Translations under genes and position numbers: made by a program
Shown here: one piece after another, positions 1-5,335 of the stretch
How the letters are laid out: each line of letters opens with the position of its first letter
Numbering within the stretch: position 1 is the first letter of the stretch
NCBI GenBank assembly: GCA_031277435.1
Contig: JAITMI010000353.1
Coordinates: 1 to 5,856 of the forward strand
DNA from: Pseudomonadales bacterium
Lineage (GTDB): Bacteria; Pseudomonadota; Gammaproteobacteria; Pseudomonadales; Pseudohongiellaceae
Direction: 5' to 3'
DNA length: 5,856 bases
The notes under the pieces: model-generated
Told to the model about the DNA's origin: nothing
Databases searched by the model: none
The model's input: only the letters and a program-made list of their open reading frames with translations

Positions 1-1002
1 ACCAAGTCCATCCTCGCCTATCTCGCCTACAAGGAAAGCGGCGACCCGGAAGTATTTCAGGGCATTTCGCAAGATTCGCTGGTGATGAATCTCGATGATT
101 TATTGTGCGTAGGCGTCAATGGCCGCATCCTGATTTCCAACACCGTGAATCGCAATGCGCTCAATTGCCCCGGCGAAGTGATCGCCAATCTCATTTTAGG
201 CAGCGAAAAATTTCTGGCGCGCCTGCGCCAGCGGGGCGTCAACATCTACAGCGGCGGCGGCGAAACCGCCGATGTGGGCGACCTCACCGGCACCTTGGTG
301 GTGGATAGCTGCGCGGTGGCGGTGATGAAGAAAAAAGACGTGATCAGCGGCGACGGCATCAAGGCTGGGCTCGCTATCGTCGGGCTGTCCTCCACCGGCA
401 AAGCGCTGTATGAAGATCAGGAAAACAGCGGCATCGGCAGCAACGGCCTCACCAGCGCGCGCCACGACATGCTGGCGCCTTATTATGCCGATAAATATCC
501 GGAAACTTTCGACCCCAACGTAGCGCCGGATCTACGCTACTGCGGCCCTTATCACCTGGAAGACCCCCTGCCCGGCTCCTCGCTCAGCGTAGGCGAAGCC
601 TTGCTCAGCCCTACTCGCACTTACGCGCCGGTAATTTATGCGCTGCTCGACGAGCATCCGGGCCTGATTCAGGGCCTGGTGCACTGCTCCGGCGGCGGCC
701 AGACCAAGTGTTTGAAATTCGCCGATAAAGTGCATTTCATCAAGGATGATTTATTCCCCATTCCGCCAATCTTCAAAGCAATACAGGAAGCCTCCGGCAC
801 CGCCTGGAAGGAAATGTACAAAGTGTTCAACATGGGCCATCGCATGGAGGTGTACTGCAAACCAGCGGATGCCAAAACGGTGATCGCGGCGGCGAAAAAA
901 TTTGGCATTGACGCCAAAGTGATTGGCCGCACCGCGCGCGCGACCGGTGGCAGCAAGCTCAGTTTGCGGCATGAGGGGAAGACGTTTACGTATACGCCGT
1001 AA
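1..1002 (+). CDS. purM: Phosphoribosylformylglycinamidine cyclo-ligase (AIR synthase, PurM family), 5'-truncated
   Basis: Reading frame 1 is open from the window edge to TAA at 1000-1002, giving 333 residues. PurM makes aminoimidazole ribotide from FGAM with ATP, the fifth step of purine synthesis, in the cytosol. The fragment begins with Thr-Lys, which fits the end of the family's DGxGTK nucleotide-binding loop, so about 50-60 N-terminal residues are missing. PurM landmarks follow in order: [11 protein letters not shown] (84-94), GLSSTG then [11 protein letters not shown] (128-156), LSPTRTY (202-208), HCSGGGQTK (228-236), and [17 protein letters not shown] near 269-285. The wording matches, from memory, the longer PurM/'AIR synthase related' type common in Bacteroidetes rather than the ~345-residue E. 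coli form. No purN follows; the next gene is convergent. The GTG at 82 is internal, because homology continues upstream of it. Family assignment is firm; whether it is the cell's only PurM cannot be told from the window. Confidence 0.9.
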   Translation, partial: TKSILAYLAYKESGDPEVFQGISQDSLVMNLDDLLCVGVNGRILISNTVNRNALNCPGEVIANLILGSEKFLARLRQRGVNIYSGGGETADVGDLTGTLVVDSCAVAVMKKKDVISGDGIKAGLAIVGLSSTGKALYEDQENSGIGSNGLTSARHDMLAPYYADKYPETFDPNVAPDLRYCGPYHLEDPLPGSSLSVGEALLSPTRTYAPVIYALLDEHPGLIQGLVHCSGGGQTKCLKFADKVHFIKDDLFPIPPIFKAIQEASGTAWKEMYKVFNMGHRMEVYCKPADAKTVIAAAKKFGIDAKVIGRTARATGGSKLSLRHEGKTFTYTP

Positions 1003-1012
1003 CTTCCCTGCT

Positions 1013-1051
1013 TCCCCCACCCCAACCCTCCCCCGCACGCGGAGGAGGGAG
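1013..1051. repeat. REP-like GC-rich intergenic palindrome
   Basis: The arms CCCTCCCCCGC (1026-1036) and GCGGAGGAGGG (1039-1049) pair as a 10-bp stem with one C/A mismatch (1032 with 1043), closed by a four-base loop at 1036-1039. The flank before it is the C-rich CACCCCAA. This layout (C-rich lead, CCCTC...GAGGG arms, short GC core) resembles dispersed REP-like palindromes found between proteobacterial genes. It lies between two convergent gene ends, where such elements usually sit, and could slow exonucleases or help end transcripts. No T-run follows on either strand, so a classical intrinsic terminator is not supported. Only one copy is in the window, so its repetitive nature is inference. 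Confidence 0.55.
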
Positions 1052-1077
1052 TGGCGCGGAGTATTACACCAAACGGT

Positions 1078-1563
1078 TTATTGAATCGACGCCGTCAAGT
1101 TCGATCTTCCATAACGGCGCGCGAAGTCCGTCAGCTTCAGGCCATTGCAGCGGATTTCATCCAGCGTAATGGCGGCATCCAGCTTGGCCGTGGCGGCGTT
1201 GAATGCTTCCCTGGATTTGACCGAGGCCAGGCACACTTCGGTCAAGGCGCTGGCATCGCCGCTCTTGAGTACGTAAATGGGTTCTACTTTTTGTTGCACG
1301 GGAACAACTTGCTCATGCGCGCGGTAAGCGCGGACGAAGCGCTCTAGCGGCATGCCGTTGCAATAGAGTTCCTCGTAAAGTTCGCGGCGGCTCATGCCGA
1401 GTTCAGCGGCGGCGCTGATCGCGGCGTCGCGTGAGTCGAGCGCGGCGAGGCATACGCCGCTGAGCGGCGAGCCGTCGCCATTGACGAAATGTTGATCGGC
1501 CTTGGCGAGCGAAGTGGCCGAGATGGTGGAAAGCAACAAACTGGCGATGATGATGTGTTTCAT
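1078..1563 (-). CDS. Small exported protein with two tandem DUF3718-like repeats
   Basis: Encodes 161 residues, stop TAA at 1078-1080. The ATG at 1561-1563 is chosen because AGAGGTGA stands four bases upstream and because it begins a good signal peptide: MKH, a hydrophobic stretch at 4-12, and likely cleavage after SLA (18-20). The mature part holds two similar units. Unit 1 spans about 26-82, with GDGSPLSGVCLAALDSR and then YCNG (68-70). Unit 2 spans about 98-153, with SGDASALTEVCLASVKSR and then RCNG (139-141). Each unit has a Cys 28-30 residues before a CNG motif and ends in a hydrophobic-aromatic helix (LERFVRAY, LTDFARRY). This pattern fits DUF3718, a gammaproteobacterial family of unknown function. 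The four Cys (38, 68, 111, 139) could form one disulfide per unit in the periplasm; that is inference. It is divergent from the MATE gene and convergent with purM. No biochemical role can be assigned. Confidence 0.75.
   Translation of the reverse strand: MKHIIIASLLLSTISATSLAKADQHFVNGDGSPLSGVCLAALDSRDAAISAAAELGMSRRELYEELYCNGMPLERFVRAYRAHEQVVPVQQKVEPIYVLKSGDASALTEVCLASVKSREAFNAATAKLDAAITLDEIRCNGLKLTDFARRYGRSNLTASIQ
1089..1122 (-). repeat. Gene-flanking direct repeat, copy A (3' end of the DUF3718-like gene)
   Basis: On the plus strand ACGCCGTCAA (1089-1098) and TCTTCCATAACGGCGCGC (1105-1122) recur in the same order and orientation upstream of the same gene (copy B, 1589-1642). The 10-mer is identical and the 18-mer matches at 16 positions. 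The spacer is 6 bases here and 26 in copy B. In this copy the sequence codes for the end of the protein (ARRYGRSNLTAS). Confidence 0.5.
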
Positions 1564-1567
1564 AAGT

Positions 1568-1575
1568 TCACCTCT
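1568..1575 (-). promoter_or_regulatory. Ribosome binding site of the DUF3718-like gene
   Basis: On the minus strand this reads AGAGGTGA, a close match to the anti-Shine-Dalgarno complement, four bases before the ATG at 1563. It decides the start: the reading frame is open to 1644, but upstream start codons lack a comparable site and would bury the signal peptide 27 residues inside the protein. Confidence 0.75.
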
Positions 1576-1588
1576 AGGTTGAAAAGTT

Positions 1589-1642
1589 ACGCCGTCAAAT
1601 CCGGAACACCTTGCAGTCTTGGCGTCTTCCGTGACGGCGCGC
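1589..1642 (-). repeat. Gene-flanking direct repeat copy B, also a long imperfect hairpin upstream of the DUF3718-like gene
   Basis: The arms CGCCGTCA (1590-1597) and TGACGGCG (1632-1639) are perfectly complementary over 8 bp. A second pairing, CGGAA (1602-1606) with TTCCG (1627-1631), stacks inside after a four-base bulge (1598-1601), leaving a 20-base loop. If transcribed, this would lie about 27-76 bases before the start codon, upstream of the ribosome binding site. The outer parts are also the second copy of the repeat at the gene's 3' end. It could be a 5' UTR structure, a protein-binding dyad, or a remnant of duplication. The sequence alone does not decide. Confidence 0.45.
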
Positions 1643-1654
1643 ACTGTAATGGCC

Positions 1655-1675
1655 CAACATGATGAACAAATGTTG
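1655..1675. promoter_or_regulatory. Candidate operator dyad in the divergent region
   Basis: CAACAT (1655-1660) and ATGTTG (1670-1675) form perfect 6-bp inverted arms around a nine-base centre, a 21-bp dyad of the size used by many dimeric repressors. The right arm overlaps the candidate -35 of the MATE gene. No regulator gene is adjacent in the window, and 6-bp arms can arise by chance. Confidence 0.3.
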
Positions 1676-1700
1676 ATTCCATGAATCTGTGGTTAAAAAT
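1673..1700 (+). promoter_or_regulatory. Weak candidate promoter for the MATE gene
   Basis: TTGATT (1673-1678) could serve as -35 and TAAAAA or AAAAAT (1694-1700) as -10, with a 15-16 base spacer. Each hexamer matches the sigma-70 consensus at about four of six positions. The segment is the most AT-rich part of the gap and lies about 36 bases before the preferred start. Transcription start is unproven. Confidence 0.3.
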
Positions 1701-1735
1701 AGAGCGTGTCTCGCGGTCTTTTCAGAGTTTTTTCG

Positions 1736-3124
1736 ATGTCATTTCTTATTCGTAATTTAACGCCGGATACGCTCAAGGCGCTCTTGCGCCTGTGTATTCC
1801 CATGATTATTTCGCAGGGCGCTTTTGCCTTGATGATTTTTTGCGCACGTTATTTTCTCGCCCAGATCAGCCCCGTTCACATGGCGGCGGCGATGGGCGCT
1901 GGCGTGGCCTGGTTTTTCACCTATGCGCTGTTCAACGGCATTCTGGCTTACGCCAACGCGCTGGTGGCGCAGTATCTGGGCGCGGGCCAGCCGGAAAAAT
2001 GCAGCAAGGTGGTAACGCAAGGTTTGCTCTTGGCCTGCGCGTGCATTCCATTACTGGCGCTGGCGGCTTACGGTATTCGGTATTTATTCGTGTTCATGGG
2101 CCACGCGCCGGAACAGGCAGCCTTGGAATTGCGTTATTACGACGTGATATTGCCGGCCAGTTTTTTGATGCTGCTGAAGGTGTGTTTCGCGTCATTTTTT
2201 ACCGGCATTGGCCGCACGCGCGTGGTGATGATCTGCGAATTGAGCGGCATCGCCTTGAACCTGCCGCTGAGTTATTTACTGATCTTCGGCAAGGGCGGCT
2301 TGCCCGCGCTCGACATTACCGGCGCCGCGCTGGCCAGCGTGCTCAGCACTTCGTTCACGCTCGTATTGTTCATTGCGTTTTATTTTCGCCGGAATAATCG
2401 CCTGCGTTTTCAAGTGGCGCGAAGCTGGGCTTTCGATGGCGGCATTATACGGCGCTATTTGCGTTTGGGTTTTCCTTCGGGCGTCGAGACTTTTCTCAAC
2501 GTGGCCGCCTTCAATCTGTTCATCTTGATGTTTCATTCCTATGGCGAAGTCGAAGCGGCGGCGGCCACCATTGTGTTCAGTTGGGATATTTTGTCTTTCG
2601 TGCCGCTCTTGGGCCTCAACATCGCGGTGATGAGCTTGACCGGCCACGCGGCCGGCGCCAAACAACTGCAACGCACCGATGCCATTACCAGCGCCGGTTA
2701 TGTACTGGGCCTGGGTTATTCGGTGCTACTGGCGCTGGCTTTCGTGTTGCTGCGCGCGCCGCTGGTGGAGGTATTTATTTTTGAACAGGATGACGCTATC
2801 GCCGATGCGATTGGTGAATTGACGCGCTTCATGATGCTGGGCTTGAGCGGCTACGTGCTACTAGAGGGCCTCTTGCAAGTAGCGGCGGGCGTATTGCGCG
2901 GCGCTGGGGATACCCAGTGGGTGATGCGCGCCTCGGTAACTTTGCATTGGCTGATGCTGGTATCGCAATACGCCATCATCAAGGTCTTTGGCCTTGGCCC
3001 GCGCTTGTCGTGGATGACTTTCGTGCTGATGGTGGTCGCCATCGTGGTGTTATTTTTACACCGCCTGCATCAAGGCCGCTGGCGCTCGCCGGAGCGCATC
3101 GCAGCGGTGATGGCGGAGCGCTAA
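1736..3124 (+). CDS. MATE-family multidrug/metabolite efflux transporter
   Basis: Encodes 462 residues, the usual MATE length, stop TAA at 3122-3124. MATE proteins sit in the inner membrane and export organic cations or other compounds in exchange for Na+ or H+. About twelve hydrophobic segments fall into two halves. Family marks: VAQYLGAGQPEK (78-88), FTGIGRTRVVM (155-165) in the first half, its counterpart AGVLRGAGDTQWVM (384-397) in the second, and GFPSGVETFLN (245-255), whose Glu251 sits where many MATE proteins have a conserved acidic residue in TM7. I see no acidic residue in the first membrane segment (about 12-34), so coupling-ion type and substrate cannot be assigned. The ATG at 1736 is preferred over the in-frame GTG at 1706: a weak AGAG lies eight bases before it, and the GTG has no properly spaced site. 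It diverges from the DUF3718-like gene and converges on the histidine kinase. The final bases are part of a 19-bp tandem duplication. Confidence 0.88.
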   Translation: MSFLIRNLTPDTLKALLRLCIPMIISQGAFALMIFCARYFLAQISPVHMAAAMGAGVAWFFTYALFNGILAYANALVAQYLGAGQPEKCSKVVTQGLLLACACIPLLALAAYGIRYLFVFMGHAPEQAALELRYYDVILPASFLMLLKVCFASFFTGIGRTRVVMICELSGIALNLPLSYLLIFGKGGLPALDITGAALASVLSTSFTLVLFIAFYFRRNNRLRFQVARSWAFDGGIIRRYLRLGFPSGVETFLNVAAFNLFILMFHSYGEVEAAAATIVFSWDILSFVPLLGLNIAVMSLTGHAAGAKQLQRTDAITSAGYVLGLGYSVLLALAFVLLRAPLVEVFIFEQDDAIADAIGELTRFMMLGLSGYVLLEGLLQVAAGVLRGAGDTQWVMRASVTLHWLMLVSQYAIIKVFGLGPRLSWMTFVLMVVAIVVLFLHRLHQGRWRSPERIAAVMAER

Positions 3125-3143
3125 GGTGATGGCGGAGCGCTAA
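3106..3143 (+). repeat. Perfect 19-bp tandem duplication across the MATE stop codon
   Basis: GGTGATGGCGGAGCGCTAA occurs at 3106-3124 and again, directly abutting and identical, at 3125-3143. The first copy encodes the last residues (VMAER) and the stop; the second is noncoding and fills most of the 24-base gap before the convergent kinase stop at 3149. A perfect abutting repeat points to recent slippage or unequal exchange. It does not change the MATE protein, since the first copy keeps the stop codon. Confidence 0.9.
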
Positions 3144-3148
3144 AACGT

Positions 3149-5335
3149 CTAACTCGACCGCCGCGCCGGTAAGCGAATCGTGATACTCACCCCCTGCTCG
3201 TCGCTGAGGTTGTCGGCGTAGATGCGTCCGCCGTGGTACTCGGTGATCATGCGGGCGATGTGCAGGCCGAGGCCGAGGTGTGGTACGCCGCCGGAGCTGC
3301 TGGTACGTGCGGAGACCATTGATTCGAACATGCGGTCCTTCATGCGCGGGTCGAGATAGGGGCCTTGGTTGATGACGCTGATTACCGCTTCGTCGCCTTC
3401 GGCTTTGCAACTGATGCGCACCGGCTTGCCCACCGGCGAATAATCCACCGCGTTGGCGACGATCTTGTCCATCATCTGCGCGATGTATTCCGGCGTGCCT
3501 TCTACCGTCACTGGCGCGAATTCGGCGTTGAAAGCGGTATCGGGGTAAATCTGCCGGTATTCCGCCACGCAGGCGCGCACCACCTGATCGAGCCGGAACG
3601 CTTCCTTGTCGGATTCGCGCAGGATTTGCTCCAGGCGCGAGGCTTCGCTCATGTTGCTGAGGATGCGGCTGAGGCGGCTGAGCCCTTCTTCGGCGCGCTG
3701 GATGTAGAGTTCTGCCTCCGGCTCGTCGTTACACAGGCGCAGGTTTTCCAGTGAGCTGCGCACTACCGTCACCGGCGTGCGTAGTTCGTGTGACAGGCGC
3801 GAGCTGAGATTTTCCAGATATTGTGTATATTGGCCCAAGCGTTCCACCAAGTTGGCGAAGCTGCGCGACAGGTCGCCGATTTCATCCGCGCTGCGCGAGG
3901 GCGTGATGCTGATCTGGTTGAGGCGGCCCCGTTCATCCACCACTTTTTCCGCCTGATTGCGCAGGGAGCGGATGCGGCTGCTGAGGCTGGACGCGAACAG
4001 AAACAGCGCGCTGACGGTGAGCAGCAAAATACCGATCATGGTGTCGAACAGCGTTTCCAGCGCCTGATTGCGGAAGGTGCGGATGCCGTTCATGTTCTGA
4101 TCCACCACCACCGCGCCCAGCACTTGCCCGTCCGCCATCACCGGCCAGGCGGCTTCCAAAAGGCGGGTAATGCCGTCTTGCAGCGTGATGAAACCCGATT
4201 GCTCCGTGCCGTCAAGCGCGCCGAGCACTTGATCGCCCTCCACTACTCCGGTTTCGTACAGTTCGTTCATGAATCTGTCGCTGGGGCGGGTCAGAATGCG
4301 GGAATACAGCGGATGCAGCACGTCTTCGCGCAGCCGCCCCCAGGCGCCGCCCGTCTCTTTTTCTTGTTCGACCAAGAGCAAGCCGCTGGCGCTTTCGATG
4401 TCGCCGGTGCTGAGCAAGACGCGCTGATTGCGATCCACCACCCGCACCCGCGAATTGGTGTGGCCCATGCCGGCCACGATGCGGTCGATTTCCGGCGTGG
4501 GCCGGCGCAGGCTGCCGAGTTCTTCCTGGCGCTCCACGCCGCTGGTGGCGACCAAGGCTTCCAAAACGCGCTGGCGGGGATCATCAACGTCGTAAAGCGC
4601 TACGCCGAACTTGTCGCCTACCATCTCGAGCGGCAGGCGCACTTCGTATTCGTAGCCGGTTTCAGTCAGGTGAAAACGCCCGGTGATGCGCGGCTCGTGG
4701 ATGTAAGCGGCGCGCTCGCCATCGTCGATGCGGAACACGTACAAAAATTCGTTGTCGTAAGGCGCTACCAGATAGCGCTCGAACTCGCCTTCGCGATTTT
4801 CCAAAGTAATTTGCAGCGCGTCGCTGCGATCGAGGCGCAACGAATCGCGCTGGCGCAGCACGGGATGGCTATCTTCCGCCTTCACGTAGAAATACAACAT
4901 GCGGTTGTATTCGGCCAGCATCAGGCGGAAATTGAGCGGGTCGCCGCTGCCTTCGGCGCGGAACGAGGTATAGCGGTTTTGCGAATACGGCGTGCTGCTG
5001 CCTTCGCTGTAGGATTGCTCGTATTGCTGGTAATCGCCCCAATCGGCCAGGCTGCCGTCGTCGATCAATAAGGGCGCGAAGGTAGGGTAAACATACAAAT
5101 CGCTGCCCGAGCGTGAGCGGCTGTAATTACCATTATTGAACAGTTCCGGCCGTTCGCTGAGCGCGGTGGCCAGCGCGCGCGCGGTGCCGAGTACCACTTG
5201 TTCTTGACCGCGGCTCAAATACTGCTCCATCTCCAGAATGTATTGATAGCCGAGATAGGGAATTACCAGCAGCAAGGCGCTCAGCAGCAAGAGTTTGCCG
5301 CGCAAGCCGAACCAGCCGCGAAGCAGGCTGCTCAT
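3149..5335 (-). CDS. pdsS: Sensor histidine kinase of proteobacterial dedicated sortase system type (PdsS-like)
   Basis: Encodes 728 residues, stop TAG at 3149-3151. The ATG at 5333-5335 overlaps the regulator's TGA as ATGA, so translational coupling is likely. In order: a short cytoplasmic tail; TM1 (about 14-31) running into a helix with MEQYLSRGQEQ; a large periplasmic sensor (about 35-425); TM2 (about 430-450); HAMP (about 451-505); HisKA with SHELRTP, His516 as phosphoacceptor; and an ATPase domain with N-box DKIVANAVDYSP (Asn628), NQGPYL (656-661), FESMVSAR (670-677) and HLGLGLHIARMI (686-697). The sensor has a beta-rich CBM9/DOMON-like part (about 88-255) and a ChvG/Cache-like part (about 290-420). 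The TM1 neighbourhood and the MVSAR...HLGLGL ending match my memory of the dedicated sortase kinase family (TIGR03785); a generic ChvG-like kinase is the alternative. The Asn in place of the usual G1-box Asp also occurs in active kinases such as CusS. Confidence 0.85.
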   Translation of the reverse strand: MSSLLRGWFGLRGKLLLLSALLLVIPYLGYQYILEMEQYLSRGQEQVVLGTARALATALSERPELFNNGNYSRSRSGSDLYVYPTFAPLLIDDGSLADWGDYQQYEQSYSEGSSTPYSQNRYTSFRAEGSGDPLNFRLMLAEYNRMLYFYVKAEDSHPVLRQRDSLRLDRSDALQITLENREGEFERYLVAPYDNEFLYVFRIDDGERAAYIHEPRITGRFHLTETGYEYEVRLPLEMVGDKFGVALYDVDDPRQRVLEALVATSGVERQEELGSLRRPTPEIDRIVAGMGHTNSRVRVVDRNQRVLLSTGDIESASGLLLVEQEKETGGAWGRLREDVLHPLYSRILTRPSDRFMNELYETGVVEGDQVLGALDGTEQSGFITLQDGITRLLEAAWPVMADGQVLGAVVVDQNMNGIRTFRNQALETLFDTMIGILLLTVSALFLFASSLSSRIRSLRNQAEKVVDERGRLNQISITPSRSADEIGDLSRSFANLVERLGQYTQYLENLSSRLSHELRTPVTVVRSSLENLRLCNDEPEAELYIQRAEEGLSRLSRILSNMSEASRLEQILRESDKEAFRLDQVVRACVAEYRQIYPDTAFNAEFAPVTVEGTPEYIAQMMDKIVANAVDYSPVGKPVRISCKAEGDEAVISVINQGPYLDPRMKDRMFESMVSARTSSSGGVPHLGLGLHIARMITEYHGGRIYADNLSDEQGVSITIRLPARRSS

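Noticed and set aside
1051..1347. 98-residue plus-strand frame opposite the DUF3718-like gene
   Set aside because: It overlaps the coding end of a gene with a good ribosome binding site and signal peptide, has no recognised family motif, and starts inside the REP-like palindrome.
1564..1644. 27-residue N-terminal extension of the DUF3718-like protein
   Set aside because: It would place the signal peptide internally; the strong AGAGGTGA site before the ATG at 1563 supports the shorter form.
1706..1735. GTG start adding ten residues to the MATE protein
   Set aside because: The only purine-rich site is one base from the GTG, too close to act; the ATG at 1736 gives a typical MATE N-terminus.
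3082..3097. GCGCTC/GAGCGC hairpin near the MATE 3' end as a terminator
   Set aside because: It lies inside the coding sequence about 25 bases before the stop, has only a 6-bp stem, and no T-run follows. No intrinsic terminator is visible between the convergent genes.
3354..3371. Asn656 in place of the usual G1-box Asp as a sign of a dead kinase
   Set aside because: His516, Asn628 and the HLGLGL loop are intact, and active kinases with an N-x-G motif here are known (for example CusS), so loss of function is not supported.
3821..5071. 416-residue open frame antisense to the kinase
   Set aside because: It lies wholly opposite a kinase with clear domains, has low-complexity Ala/His/Gln/Val-rich composition typical of antisense shadows in GC-rich genes, and shows no recognisable motif.
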